DNA of 64,000 nt from CAZRVH01 sp964624905 (lineage in GTDB: Bacteria; Patescibacteriota; Gracilibacteria; Peribacterales; Peribacteraceae). A program made the translations under genes and the position numbers. The notes beneath the pieces are model-generated. The model searched no databases and was not told the origin of the DNA. It was given only the letters and a program-made list of their open reading frames with translations. Location: positions 7,617 through 71,616 of the forward strand of contig CAZUYK010000006.1 of assembly GCA_964624905.1 (NCBI GenBank). The letters are read 5' to 3'. This document shows positions 53,129 to 63,265 of this stretch, piece after piece; the first letter of the stretch is position 1; every line of letters starts with the position of its first letter.

Positions 53129-54562
53129 TCACCCCATCTGTACGATCCAACGCGGGATGTTGTTTTTCAAACGTCCGTTTTTGGCCAATCCAAGGCCGAT
53201 TCCCATATTCCTGTAACGGATGATGGCATGTCCGTCCAAATCCGCGGGACAATCGATATCTTGCGCGGACAAAAGCTTTTCAAGTTGGTCGAGATCGACA
53301 TCGAAGACGTTCTTGGTCGCCAAGTGCCCGCGAAGCGTTGCGATCTCGTGGCTGATCAGAATGCGTCCGTCCTTCAGCATTTTCCCGAACGGCAGACCGA
53401 GAGAGTAATTCTGCACCGGAAGTTCGAAGTGGGCGGCGTCGTTGTTCGAGAGCAGAATCATTTCCCCGCGGGAGAACAACCTGTCTTCCTCCCCGACCAT
53501 CGGGAAGCCGTAACGCTGCTCCATCATGGAGGCGATTTCCTCCTTCCTGCGCCTGGATAATTCCTTCTCCTGGAAGGGCTCCATCACCATCTTGTCGATG
53601 TACCGGGTGGGTGCTTTCTTTCGCAACACCGCACTGAAGAAGCCTTCGGTATCGTACGTCTGCGGCCACAGGCGGATAAGAGGAAGAGGGCTTGCATCAG
53701 GGCTGAAGTGTAATTGCTGCACCTTCGCGGAGTCGGCCAAAGCCTTGTCCCAGTAGCCCTCCGGCGCGATGTTGAGCGTACGCGGGTCGACGACCTCCAA
53801 CTGGTCAGGGAATTTGTTAAGCATGTACAGGATGACGCCTTCGTTTTCCTCCGGAGTGAGCGTGCACGTGGAGTAGACGATGCGTCCGCCGACCTTCGCG
53901 GCGTGGACGGCGGACTCCAACAATGCATGCTGCAGGCTCGCCATGCTCTTCGTATTCTCGATCGAGCAGTACTTCAACGCGTCGGAATCCTTGCGCGCCG
54001 TTCCCTCGGCCGTACACGGCGCATCGCAGAGCACGCGGTCGAACCGTTCCGTCATGTGCTTTGCAAACCACTGCCCGACCTTCTTGCTGACGATCACGTT
54101 GCTCACGCCGGAACGATGAAGAGCGGTCTTCAACGTCCACAACCGTTTCTCTTGCACGTCGTTCGCAAGGATCACTCCCCTCCCGTTCTGCTTGCCGGCA
54201 ATCTGCGTCGTCTTGCTGCCGGGTGCGGCGCTCATATCCAGAATGGCCTCCCCTGCCTCGGGTTGCAGGAGTTCCACGGGAAGCATGCTGGCCGCCTCTT
54301 GCATGTAGAAATGTCCCATGAGGTGCATCAGGTCTTTGCCCAGCGCGTTGCTCCTGTCCTCCCGGTCGATGAAGAACGCCTCCTTGGACCATGACACCTC
54401 CGTCAGCATCCACTTCTTTTCCTCGGCCCACTTCTTGAAATCCTCCACCGACGACTTTAGCGTGTTCACCCGTACGCTCTTGCGCAAGGGCCTGGCACTG
54501 TAGTCCAGGAGTGCCTGGAGATCGGTAAATGACGCGTAACGGTCGAAAGGATGGCTTTTCAT
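53129..54562 (-). CDS. RsmF/RsmB-type rRNA cytosine-C5 methyltransferase
   Basis: 477 aa. SAM-binding DMSAAPGSKTTQIA, motif IV LCDAPCTAEGT with the first catalytic Cys and motif VI VYSTCTLTPEENEGVI with the second. The C-terminal PUA-like/RsmF tail (LPFGKMLKDGRILISHEIAT) favours RsmF over RsmB. It methylates C5 of cytosines in 16S rRNA. TATTGT ends 6 nt before the ATG. Confidence 0.93.
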   Translation of the reverse strand: MKSHPFDRYASFTDLQALLDYSARPLRKSVRVNTLKSSVEDFKKWAEEKKWMLTEVSWSKEAFFIDREDRSNALGKDLMHLMGHFYMQEAASMLPVELLQPEAGEAILDMSAAPGSKTTQIAGKQNGRGVILANDVQEKRLWTLKTALHRSGVSNVIVSKKVGQWFAKHMTERFDRVLCDAPCTAEGTARKDSDALKYCSIENTKSMASLQHALLESAVHAAKVGGRIVYSTCTLTPEENEGVILYMLNKFPDQLEVVDPRTLNIAPEGYWDKALADSAKVQQLHFSPDASPLPLIRLWPQTYDTEGFFSAVLRKKAPTRYIDKMVMEPFQEKELSRRRKEEIASMMEQRYGFPMVGEEDRLFSRGEMILLSNNDAAHFELPVQNYSLGLPFGKMLKDGRILISHEIATLRGHLATKNVFDVDLDQLEKLLSAQDIDCPADLDGHAIIRYRNMGIGLGLAKNGRLKNNIPRWIVQMG

Positions 54563-54635
54563 GGCGATACAATAGCATGCTTCCGGGAAACGCGTTTGCA
54601 TTTGTAAGCGGGACAAAAGGGCCTAAAATAGGGCA

Positions 54636-55652
54636 ATGAATCACCCGGGCTTGGTTCCCTATGCCTATGAGGCAAAGGACGTCCAAGAGAATTTATACAG
54701 GCAGGTGCTCCAGGAAGCCGCATCCAAAAACAGGCGACTCCCCAACGTGCTGGATTTCGGTTCAGGCAAACGCGGGACAGGCCGGGTATTGATGGATCCG
54801 ATTCTGAGCAGGGAAGGCGGCGGCTTGGATCTGTACGAACCATTCGATACCGTCTCCCCTTCCTTTAACAAGGATACCAAACAGGTGGACGACGATGCGG
54901 TTTTCGGCCCACGCAGGAAGGAATACGACATCGTGAATATCTCCTACGTCTTATGCACCATGCCGCCGGATGAGGCCGGCGCGCTGCTTATCCGCCTACG
55001 CGAAGCGCAGCCTCAAGCATCGTATATCATCGTCGATTACATCCTTAAGAACAGGACGCGCGACGAGGTAACAAGCGTGCTGCAAACGGACAGTGAAAAA
55101 CAATGGATGGCACGAAGCGGCGTGGATGCTTTCCTCGCCACTCGCGGCCAGCACGATGTGGCAACGTTCGCGGAGCTTCTGAAGAAGCACAATATGCCAG
55201 AAGTGGCACAAGCGAAACTCATGGATACATACCCTACGCGCGCTGCATTCGTACTGCAGGAAGACGCCGATCTCCAGCCGTTCATGCTGTCAGAAAACCC
55301 AATTCGTATAACCGCGAGGATACTAAGACGCATGAGCGCGGTATATTCCTATGCGATAGGAAAATGTATGAACCGCGTGAAAGACGCGGAAAAACTCACG
55401 GACATAACCACAGTGACGAATGCCATGCGCGACAGCATCGATATTCTCTCTGCGGGCTTCGGCAACGACAGGCTTGAAAAAATATCCGCCGACACCCTTC
55501 GCATCAGGGGCTTCACCGATCTTGCGATCGACCTCGAAAGAAGGGTCCAGAATGAAGTATCTCCGTCAAGAAAAACCCTTCTGCCCTTGCTCAAGGCGAA
55601 ATGGGATATCGCGAACATTCAGAATGCGCGTTTACAGTACCAGACTTACTAA
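54636..55652 (+). CDS. SAM-dependent methyltransferase-like protein
   Basis: 338 aa. NVLDFGSGKRGTGRVLMDPI is a motif I, followed by DIVNISYVLCTMP (motif IV position) and SYIIVDYILKNR. The C-terminal half is helical and unassigned. Rsm22-like or other class-I methyltransferases are possible. TAAAAT ends 6 nt before the ATG. The last 21 nt overlap the leuS end on the other strand. Confidence 0.75.
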   Translation: MNHPGLVPYAYEAKDVQENLYRQVLQEAASKNRRLPNVLDFGSGKRGTGRVLMDPILSREGGGLDLYEPFDTVSPSFNKDTKQVDDDAVFGPRRKEYDIVNISYVLCTMPPDEAGALLIRLREAQPQASYIIVDYILKNRTRDEVTSVLQTDSEKQWMARSGVDAFLATRGQHDVATFAELLKKHNMPEVAQAKLMDTYPTRAAFVLQEDADLQPFMLSENPIRITARILRRMSAVYSYAIGKCMNRVKDAEKLTDITTVTNAMRDSIDILSAGFGNDRLEKISADTLRIRGFTDLAIDLERRVQNEVSPSRKTLLPLLKAKWDIANIQNARLQYQTY

Positions 55653-58010
55653 CTTCCCCGGTACGTAAATCTCCTTCTTCGGCTCGTTTCCTTCCAAGAA
55701 TTTCACTACGTTCTCCTGCTTCTTGGCGAGCGCGATAATGTCTTCTTTGGACATCGCGGCTGGGACGTCGATCGTGGCGCGCAGCTTGCCGTTCACCTGC
55801 ACGGCGATTGTCAGCGTATCGGCGACAAGCATGGCCGGGTCATGCGTGGGCCATTCTTGCTCAACGATGAATCCCTTGCCGCCCGACATCTCCCACAACT
55901 CGTCCGCGAGATGCGGGGCGAGCGGAGCGAGCAACTTGATGAAGACCTGCGCAGATTCTGCGGTAATCCCCTCCTCTTTTTCGATGGCGTTCAATAGCTC
56001 CATCAACGTCGAGATGCACGTGTTGAATTGGAGGCGCTCCAAGTTGTCCGAATTCATCTTAATCGATTTATGAATCAGCCCTAGCAGAGGCCTAGAATCC
56101 TGTTCTACTTTATTGTTCAACTTATCGGGTAGGACCTTCGTGATGCGCTGCACGAAACGGACGACTCCGTTAATTCCCGTATCGCTCCAATCGCCTCCGT
56201 CGCTGAACGGACCCATGAACATCAGGTACATGCGGAACACGTCTGCCCCGTACTTCTCCACGAAGCTGTCCGGACTGATGACGTTGCCTTTGCTCTTACT
56301 CATCTTCGCGCCGTCCTTGGTGATAAGGCCTTGGTGGAACAAATGCTGGAACGGTTCATCGTGCGACACGATGCCGCAATCCTTCAGCGCCATCATGACG
56401 AAGCGCGCGTAGAGGAGGTGCATCGTCGCGTGCTCGGGACCCCCGATGTACATGTTCACCGGCATCCACTTTTTCTCCACCGACGGATCGATGAGATTCT
56501 TCTCATCGCCCTCCGCAAGGAAGCGCAAGTAATAGAAGCTGGAACAAACGAACGTATCCATCGTGTCGTACTCCGGCGTCCAACCCTTGCCGAATATTTT
56601 CTCCGTGCGCTCCAGGAATTCCTTGGAATCCACGAGCGGCGACTTTCCCGTCGGTTTGAATTCCACGTCCGTCGGAAGCAACCAGGGCAGGTGCTTCTCG
56701 GGGATGGGATGAGGATTTCCTTCGGGATCGTACACGATGGGGATCGGGGCGCCCCAGTAGCGCTGGCGGGACACGAGCCAATCGCGGAGCCTGTACTGCG
56801 TCACGCTGCGGCCGCAGTCGGCGTCCTCCAGCCACGCGATCATTTTCTTCTTCGCCTCATCGGTGGAAAGGCCATCGAGGAATTGCGAGTTCATGGCGAC
56901 ACCCGAGCCGTAGGGATCCTCTCCTTCCATGACTTCCACGATGGGCAGTCCGAATGTCTTCGCGAATGCATTGTCACGCTCGTCATGCGCGGGGACGGCC
57001 ATCACGGCGCCCGTTCCGTAGTTCGCCAATGCGTAATCGGCGATCCACACCGGCATTCTTTCCTTTGTAACGGGATGCAGGACGAACGCGCCCGTCGACA
57101 CGCCCGTCTTTGTTTTGTTCAAGTCCGTACGTTCCAATTCGGTCTTCTTCTTCACCTCCTCGCGGTATGCATGAACGGCTCCCCAGTGCTCCTTCGGGGT
57201 GATTTTCTCTACCAATTCGTGTTCCGGGGCAAGCACGACGTACGTCACGCCGAAGAGCGTATCGGGACGGGTCGTGAAGACCTTGATGACGTCATCGAAT
57301 CCTTCGATCTTGAAATGGATTTCCGCCCCCTCGCTGCGTCCGATCCAGTTCCTCTGGACAGACTTCGTGCGTTCCGGCCAGTCCAGGTCGTCCAGGTTAT
57401 CAACGAGCTTGTCCGCGTACTTCACGATATTCCAGAACCACTGCGTCAGGGGCTTTTGGATCACTTCCGTGCCGCAACGCTCGCACGCGCCGTCCTTCAC
57501 CTGTTCGTTGGCCAGCACCGTCTGGTCCTTGGGGCACCAGTTCACATTGGCGTTCTTCCTGTAGGCGAGCTTGTGCTCGAACATCTTCAGGAACAGCCAC
57601 TGCGTCCAGCGGTAGTACTCCGGATCCGTCGTCGCGAGCGTCTTGTCCCAGTCGTACATGCAACCGATACGCGATAATTGCTCGATCATCGTCTCCACGT
57701 TCTTCGCGGTCGACTGGGCGGGAGGCGTGCCGGTCTTGATGGCGTAGTTTTCGGCGGGAAGGCCGAACGCGTCGAATCCCATCGGCTCGAATACGTCGAA
57801 TCCCTGCATGCGCTTGAAGCGGGCGTACGAATCTGCCGGAGCGTAGTTGTACCAATGTCCCACGTGCAGCTTGTCACCGCTTGGGTACGGGAACATGGTA
57901 AGCGAGTAGAACGGCTTCTTGGCTTTGTTCAGATCGGCCTGGTGCAATTTGGCGTCCGCCCATTTCTTCTGCCACTTCGCCTCGACGTCGGTGGGGCTAT
58001 AGGGATTCAT
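55632..58010 (-). CDS. leuS: Leucyl-tRNA synthetase
   Basis: 792 aa. HIGH-type LHVGHWYNYAPAD, zinc-like CPKDQTVLANEQVKDGACERCG, CP1 editing domain (VFTTRPDTLFGVTYVVLAPEH) and KMSKSKGNVISPD. It charges tRNA-Leu in the cytoplasm; two Leu tRNAs lie in this window. TACCAT ends 7 nt before the ATG at 58010, favouring it over the ATG at 58019. Confidence 0.98.
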   Translation of the reverse strand: MNPYSPTDVEAKWQKKWADAKLHQADLNKAKKPFYSLTMFPYPSGDKLHVGHWYNYAPADSYARFKRMQGFDVFEPMGFDAFGLPAENYAIKTGTPPAQSTAKNVETMIEQLSRIGCMYDWDKTLATTDPEYYRWTQWLFLKMFEHKLAYRKNANVNWCPKDQTVLANEQVKDGACERCGTEVIQKPLTQWFWNIVKYADKLVDNLDDLDWPERTKSVQRNWIGRSEGAEIHFKIEGFDDVIKVFTTRPDTLFGVTYVVLAPEHELVEKITPKEHWGAVHAYREEVKKKTELERTDLNKTKTGVSTGAFVLHPVTKERMPVWIADYALANYGTGAVMAVPAHDERDNAFAKTFGLPIVEVMEGEDPYGSGVAMNSQFLDGLSTDEAKKKMIAWLEDADCGRSVTQYRLRDWLVSRQRYWGAPIPIVYDPEGNPHPIPEKHLPWLLPTDVEFKPTGKSPLVDSKEFLERTEKIFGKGWTPEYDTMDTFVCSSFYYLRFLAEGDEKNLIDPSVEKKWMPVNMYIGGPEHATMHLLYARFVMMALKDCGIVSHDEPFQHLFHQGLITKDGAKMSKSKGNVISPDSFVEKYGADVFRMYLMFMGPFSDGGDWSDTGINGVVRFVQRITKVLPDKLNNKVEQDSRPLLGLIHKSIKMNSDNLERLQFNTCISTLMELLNAIEKEEGITAESAQVFIKLLAPLAPHLADELWEMSGGKGFIVEQEWPTHDPAMLVADTLTIAVQVNGKLRATIDVPAAMSKEDIIALAKKQENVVKFLEGNEPKKEIYVPGKLVSLVL

Positions 58011-58087
58011 CGGGGCCATGGTAGCGGTTTTCGCCTCGCGGTGAAACCATTGACTCCCACCGCCGCTGGCTTATCCTCTTCCTCCAA

Positions 58088-58921
58088 ATGGAATCCCAAA
58101 ACGCGATCTTCGACGGCTTGGAAATGGAACTGCGCCCCATCCACGATTTCTATTTCAATACTCCGAGCTTCCGCGATGTCCGCCAGAGCGGGTCCCAACG
58201 TGAGTGGAATTATTTCATCAATGCCATCAACAGGCAGGAGTTGGATTCGGGAAGAATTCTGCGAAGCATCCGAGATACGTACATCCACAAAATCCAGGCA
58301 CTGCTTCATCCAGACCTGGACAAAACCGTATGCCCGTACAGCGATACGGAGAGAGAGGTGATCCTCCGCGAACGACGAATGGTCCTGCAGGATTGCCTGG
58401 ACTGCCTGCGCACAACGAAGCAAGTCATGAATACGCTGCTCGATGTACCCGGGGACACGTACCAGGAAAACAGGCCCGTATCCATCGTGGAATTTTCCGA
58501 CGAACATATCCCGGCCATAAAGATTCTGGAAGAACAAACCTACAACGATGCGATAAACGGGACGAAATTCGCGGAGATGTTCAAGCTCATGAGGGACAAA
58601 AACAAATTGTACGACAAACACAATAAAGCACACCCGATGCACTTCAGGGTCGCGGTGCATCCGTCAAAGAATCGCCTGGTGTACGGATACATCTTCACGG
58701 AATCCTCCACGACCTCCGCATGCGACATGCATACGTACACGTCGTTTCGCGGATCGTTCGCCGAAGCGCGTCGGCTGACGAAGATCATCACCATGGCCTG
58801 CCAGCCCGAAGCAACGGCCAGGGCGGTTCCCGAACTCATCGCTGATACGCTGGATCACATGCAAAAGCGCCAGGGAGACCGTTTTGAGGACCATACGAAG
58901 CAGTATCATCAGGAGGGGTAA
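58088..58921 (+). CDS. Hypothetical protein, 277 aa
   Basis: Helical N-terminal half with many charged residues (CPYSDTEREVILRERRMVLQ) and a C-terminal half with beta-strands (HFRVAVHPSKNRLVYGYIFT). No family recognised. It ends 20 nt before der and is probably cotranscribed or adjacent to it. Confidence 0.72.
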   Translation: MESQNAIFDGLEMELRPIHDFYFNTPSFRDVRQSGSQREWNYFINAINRQELDSGRILRSIRDTYIHKIQALLHPDLDKTVCPYSDTEREVILRERRMVLQDCLDCLRTTKQVMNTLLDVPGDTYQENRPVSIVEFSDEHIPAIKILEEQTYNDAINGTKFAEMFKLMRDKNKLYDKHNKAHPMHFRVAVHPSKNRLVYGYIFTESSTTSACDMHTYTSFRGSFAEARRLTKIITMACQPEATARAVPELIADTLDHMQKRQGDRFEDHTKQYHQEG

Positions 58922-58941
58922 GCCTGTACACTGTCGCAGCT

Positions 58942-60300
58942 ATGGCCAAATTACCCGTGGTTGCCATTATCGGCCGTCCCAATACGGGAAAATCGACGCT
59001 CTTCAACAGGTTCGTCGGTTCCCGCCGCGCCATCGTGTCCGACACCCCCGGAACGACGCGCGACCACGTGATGGAACGCGTGGAATGGGACGACATGGAT
59101 TTCCTTCTGCTCGATACGGGAGGCATGGGCGGAGGATCGGTCGATACGGACTTCGAAGCGGACGTGTCGGCGCAGTCCACGGTCGCGCTTTCGTCCGCGG
59201 ATCTCATCCTCTTCACGGTGAACGCGAAGGAACCCATGACCTCGTCGGATGACGCCGTGATCGAGGTGCTGCGCAAGCAAAAGAGAAAGCACGTCCCGAT
59301 CATCATCGTTGCCACGAAGTGCGATAATCGCGAGACTGCGGAGCAGGCCGAAGTGGAATACCAAGCACTCGGCATCGCCGACGACATCATCCCCATCAGC
59401 GCGGTGCACAACATCGGAGTGGGAGATTTGGAGCAGGCAATCGTCAGGCACCTGAAGACGCTGCACTTTGAAAAAAGGAAAAAAGAGGAGGCAACGGATT
59501 CGCGCATGCCGCGTATCGCGCTCGTGGGAAGGCCGAACGTCGGCAAAAGCTCGCTCGTGAACGCATTCATGAGCGACCCCCAGCGCGAGCTGTCGTCCCG
59601 CATCGTGTCGGATATCCCGGGAACGACTCGCGACAGCAGCGACACGGTGATCAAGCACGAAGAAAAGGAATACATCTTCGTCGATACGGCCGGACTCCGC
59701 CGCAAGTCCCGCGTGGACGAGGACCTGGAGTACTACAGCAACATGCGCAGCATCCAGGCAATCGAGGATAGCGACGTGGTGGTGCTCATGTTGGACGCCA
59801 AAGACGTCATCAGCAAGCAGGACAAGCGTATCGCGGGCATCGCCGTGGAAGCGGGCAAGGGCCTCATCCTGTTCGTGAACAAGGCCGATGAATTGACCGC
59901 CGAGGAAAAGCAGGAGAAGGAAGGCGAAGTACGCGCTTCGCTGCCGTTTTGCCGCTACGCCACGATCCTCTTCGGCTCCGCCAAGACCAGGGACGGCATC
60001 CTGAAGGTGTTCCCGATCATCGAAAGCATCTTCCGAAACCGCAACCGCCGCGTACCTCAGAAAGAACTCATGCGCTGGTACCAGGACGCCATCAGCCGCG
60101 TGCCATCGCAGGTGCTGGGCAAGAGCAAGTTCATCACGCAGGCTGAGGAATTACCCCCGACGTTCGTGCTGTTCGTGAAGAACGCCAAAAAGGTGGACGT
60201 CTCCCAGCTTCGCGCATTGGAAAACAGCATCCGCTCCACGTTCGCATTCGAAGGTACTCCGATCAAATGGATCGTGAAGGAGCCAAAGCCGCACGAATAA
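58942..60300 (+). CDS. der: GTPase Der (EngA)
   Basis: 452 aa with two GTPase domains: GRPNTGKSTLFNR and DTPGTTRD in the first, GRPNVGKSSLVNAFM and DIPGTTRD in the second, then a KH-like C-terminus. It is essential for 50S ribosome assembly. TACACT lies 9 nt before the ATG. Confidence 0.98.
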   Translation: MAKLPVVAIIGRPNTGKSTLFNRFVGSRRAIVSDTPGTTRDHVMERVEWDDMDFLLLDTGGMGGGSVDTDFEADVSAQSTVALSSADLILFTVNAKEPMTSSDDAVIEVLRKQKRKHVPIIIVATKCDNRETAEQAEVEYQALGIADDIIPISAVHNIGVGDLEQAIVRHLKTLHFEKRKKEEATDSRMPRIALVGRPNVGKSSLVNAFMSDPQRELSSRIVSDIPGTTRDSSDTVIKHEEKEYIFVDTAGLRRKSRVDEDLEYYSNMRSIQAIEDSDVVVLMLDAKDVISKQDKRIAGIAVEAGKGLILFVNKADELTAEEKQEKEGEVRASLPFCRYATILFGSAKTRDGILKVFPIIESIFRNRNRRVPQKELMRWYQDAISRVPSQVLGKSKFITQAEELPPTFVLFVKNAKKVDVSQLRALENSIRSTFAFEGTPIKWIVKEPKPHE

Positions 60301-60309
60301 CAAATACAT

Positions 60310-60420
60310 TCCGAGTACCAAATTCCACATTCCAGTAAAGAACCGATCTTTAAATTAGTAAATTTAAAAATGCCCTTTGAAAATTCCTTGGCTACTTGGT
60401 ATTTGGAACTTGGAATTTTC
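60310..60420. repeat. Degenerate TTCCAAA-type repeats in opposite orientations
   Basis: AAATTCC-ACATTCC words (60320-60333) and, about 65 nt later, the reverse-complement type TTGGTATTTGGAACTTGGAA. They share a 7-nt period of TTCC words and sit in AT-rich DNA between der and the LOG gene. Confidence 0.5.
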
Positions 60421-60425
60421 CCGCG

Positions 60426-61052
60426 TCAGCCGGGAATGTGCTGGTCGCGTACGCGACTGTCTTTCCTGAGCGGCAGCGGGAACGCGCGAATGGCGGCTTC
60501 CAACTTGTCGAGCAAAATCTTCGGATCATCATCGAAGACGATGTTCGGAGGGATTTCGCGGCGGCACAACTCCTGCACGATGTGCGGGATGGAATTCGAG
60601 ATGCCCCCCGAATTGGTGATGATGCCGATCGGGCGGCCCTCGTCGTACGCGATGGTGAATTCGTTCAGGGTGCCGATGCCTCCCCCCACGATCACGACCC
60701 CGTCGGCGGAACGAATGTTGATGATGTCGCGCTCCATGAAGCCGAGACCGGTGTAGATCACCAAGTCATGGCCGTGCGGCGAGAGGTATTCGTGGACATG
60801 CTCGTATTCGGAGAAAGCCGGCGAGATTCCGACCGTGAACCCGTTCATTTCCTCGGCGCCGAGCAACGCGTCGTTCGGCAAACCGGGACAAGCGCCGTTG
60901 ATGAACACGTGCCCGCGGCGGGCGATCTCGCGTCCCAGCTCCGTGGCCTTCTGGCGGGCGATCGGATCCTCCGTCTGGGCGCCGCTGGCCGACCCCATCA
61001 CGCCGATCTTGATGCGATGGGAATGTCCGCCGGTGAGAGGAAGTGCGTTCAT
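60426..61052 (-). CDS. LOG/TIGR00725-type nucleotide-binding family protein
   Basis: 208 aa. Rossmann-like: KIGVMGSASGAQ, VFINGACPGLPNDA and VVIVGGGIGTLNEFTIAYDEG, a variant of the PGGxGTxxE motif of lysine-decarboxylase-like/LOG proteins. Family members release cytokinin-like or ribose-phosphate compounds. TATAAT lies about 29 nt upstream, giving a leader. Confidence 0.88.
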   Translation of the reverse strand: MNALPLTGGHSHRIKIGVMGSASGAQTEDPIARQKATELGREIARRGHVFINGACPGLPNDALLGAEEMNGFTVGISPAFSEYEHVHEYLSPHGHDLVIYTGLGFMERDIINIRSADGVVIVGGGIGTLNEFTIAYDEGRPIGIITNSGGISNSIPHIVQELCRREIPPNIVFDDDPKILLDKLEAAIRAFPLPLRKDSRVRDQHIPG

Positions 61053-61156
61053 GTTTGGGTACTGTTTATCATCTAATTATAGCAGAAAAACCCTGTTTTT
61101 GACAGTAGTATAAAATGGCTTGTAGGGGCGTTCCTATTGCCTATACACTGACAACG

Positions 61157-61849
61157 ATGTCCATTATCACCCCCTCAGAAAACGTCCAGATCGAAGGGTT
61201 GATCGCCGAGGCCGATGCCTCGCTGGAGCGAAGGGATGCGCCCAATCTCGTAAAGCAAGCGGCGGCTATAGCGAAAATACAGAATCTTACCGCCCATCAA
61301 AAAGGAAGGATTACTGCCTACTACCGTTTTTTAAGCGAAGACCTTCAGTCCAAGAAAAGCCCCGCTGCGAGCGTCACGCCAACCATCGAACCTCAGCCTC
61401 CCGTCCGACAAACGAGTCCTCTTCGCCCTCTGGCACCCCCGGTCGCACCGGGCAGAACGCCGGCAATGAAAAAAGCTGAGCCTGTTGCAGCTGAAGATAC
61501 AGGTATCGACGATAGTGATTTGGTGTGCGAGACAATAGACGCACAGGAGCTCTTGGATATCCTTATCGATGATCCGGACGGCAAACCAAAGTTACTCCAA
61601 GCGCTTAAGCCGCATTGCGAAGCAATCGCCAAAATGACGGAAACCGACGAAAAAACATTGCTGGAATTGCTTCGGAAAATCGCCGTCGATTCGAAGGGTG
61701 ACGATGAAGAAGGAAAGGTCGACCATTACCAGGTTCGCCTCATGCTACAACTGATCGCCCTTCGCAGGCAGATGGATGACGACCTGCGCGACAAAATGAT
61801 CGAGACGGTGGACACGGTCATGTACAGCAATGACGCGGATGACGAATGA
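61157..61849 (+). CDS. Hypothetical protein, 230 aa
   Basis: Helical N-terminus, a Pro-rich linker (TIEPQPPVRQTSPLRPLAPP) and an acidic helical C-terminal half. Looks cytoplasmic; no family recognised. TACACT ends 7 nt before the ATG at 61157, so the 14 extra residues of the longer frame are not used. Confidence 0.72.
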   Translation: MSIITPSENVQIEGLIAEADASLERRDAPNLVKQAAAIAKIQNLTAHQKGRITAYYRFLSEDLQSKKSPAASVTPTIEPQPPVRQTSPLRPLAPPVAPGRTPAMKKAEPVAAEDTGIDDSDLVCETIDAQELLDILIDDPDGKPKLLQALKPHCEAIAKMTETDEKTLLELLRKIAVDSKGDDEEGKVDHYQVRLMLQLIALRRQMDDDLRDKMIETVDTVMYSNDADDE

Positions 61850-61861
61850 CCCGGGCCATAC

Positions 61862-62902
61862 TCAAAGATACTTCGCCTTGTTCACGTTGTGCTCGTCATT
61901 CGTCGTAGCGTAGCGGATCTGCCCGTCGGACCCGTGCAAATAGTAGTAGTACGGCGAGCTTTCGGGTTCCAACGCGGCGCGGATGCTGGAGAGGCTGGGG
62001 CTGGCGATGGGGCCTGGCGGCAGGCCTCGGTACTTGCGCGTGTTATAGGGCGAATCCACCGCAAGGTCGTTCACCGTAAGGGGTGCGGTCGGCTTTTCGG
62101 CGATGTAGCGGATGGTCGCATCCACGTAGAGTCCCATGCCTTCGTCGATGCGCTTCCACAGGATACCGGAAACGATCGCACGCTCGTCGCTCCTGCGCGT
62201 TTCCTCCTCTATCAAGGACGCCATCGTAATGACTTCGTGCAAGGAGCGTTTGGATGACTTCAGTTCGCCTTCCATAGGCGTAAGAACCTTGGAACGGAAC
62301 GTGCCGAGCAGGCGCTCCATGAAGAACTTCGCGACGAAATTCGTGGGATCGACGAAGTACGTATCCGGATACAGGTATCCTTCCACCTGTCCGCCGCGCG
62401 TAGCCAGGTCGGTGCGCTTCGGTAGGAATTCGAACGATGAGAAATCGCAGGTAAGCGCACACTCGGCGAATTCACCCGCTTCGATCAGCCCTTTCTCCGC
62501 AAGCAGCTTGTCGATATCGAACACCGTATACCCTTCCGGGATGGTGACGGACGATTCTCCTTTCTCACTGCTCGTCAGGCGCTCGATGACTTCCGACACG
62601 GTAAGCGACGGCGTGAACACGAAGCTGCCCGCCTGCAACGCGGACGCCTTTCCATTGAAACGGACGTGCCATTTGAAAGCCGTCGACGAACGGATGACGC
62701 CCGCTTCCTGGAGCAAATCGGCGATGGCGGCGGTGGATGATCCCGCTTCGATCGTCACGGGAATGCGCCTGTCCGAACCCGCGTCCGGCGCGCCCAGCGC
62801 TCGTTTATACCAAAGGAAAATCACCACGAGGACGACGGCCGCGACGATGGCAGGCTTTTTCCATCCCACCGGCTTCCGTTCATCGAAACGCGTGCGCCTC
62901 AT
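61862..62902 (-). CDS. mltG: Endolytic murein transglycosylase
   Basis: 346 aa. One membrane helix near residue 20, LysM-like part, then the YceG domain with VEGYLYPDTYFV, the catalytic Glu in ASLIEEETRR and YNTRKYRGLPPGPIASPS. It cuts growing glycan strands and sets their length. The ATG overlaps the ybaB stop. Confidence 0.95.
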   Translation of the reverse strand: MRRTRFDERKPVGWKKPAIVAAVVLVVIFLWYKRALGAPDAGSDRRIPVTIEAGSSTAAIADLLQEAGVIRSSTAFKWHVRFNGKASALQAGSFVFTPSLTVSEVIERLTSSEKGESSVTIPEGYTVFDIDKLLAEKGLIEAGEFAECALTCDFSSFEFLPKRTDLATRGGQVEGYLYPDTYFVDPTNFVAKFFMERLLGTFRSKVLTPMEGELKSSKRSLHEVITMASLIEEETRRSDERAIVSGILWKRIDEGMGLYVDATIRYIAEKPTAPLTVNDLAVDSPYNTRKYRGLPPGPIASPSLSSIRAALEPESSPYYYYLHGSDGQIRYATTNDEHNVNKAKYL

Positions 62903-63192
62903 TGCTCGCCCGTGGGAAGACCCATCTGGCTCATGACGCCCTGCATCTTCTCGGCGGCATACACCTGGGCCTTCTTCATCGCGCGGTTCAAGGCATCCTT
63001 TACCAAAGCGGGAATACGCTCGCGTGGTACGGACTCGGCGATTTCGATGCTGACGATCTCCTGCTCGCCGTCGACGATGACTTTCACGCCCTCGGCCTCG
63101 GCCTCGACGTGCACCTGTTTCAATTCTTTCTTCACGCGCTTCGCCTCCTTCTGGATGCGGTACATGTCCTTCATTTGGGAAAACGATGACAT
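62899..63192 (-). CDS. ybaB: YbaB/EbfC nucleoid-associated protein
   Basis: 97 aa. KRVKKELKQVHVEAEAEGVKV and the usual beta-strands IVDGEQEIVSIEI are typical. Forms a DNA-binding dimer. Stop overlaps mltG start by 4 nt, so the two are coupled. Starts 74 nt from the next gene. Confidence 0.93.
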   Translation of the reverse strand: MSSFSQMKDMYRIQKEAKRVKKELKQVHVEAEAEGVKVIVDGEQEIVSIEIAESVPRERIPALVKDALNRAMKKAQVYAAEKMQGVMSQMGLPTGEQ

Positions 63193-63265
63193 ACGGTTGC
63201 TTGGAAAAGACTAGGATTGGAGTATAGGTGATTCCTCACCCGCGCAAAAGTATCTCGGGCCGAAT

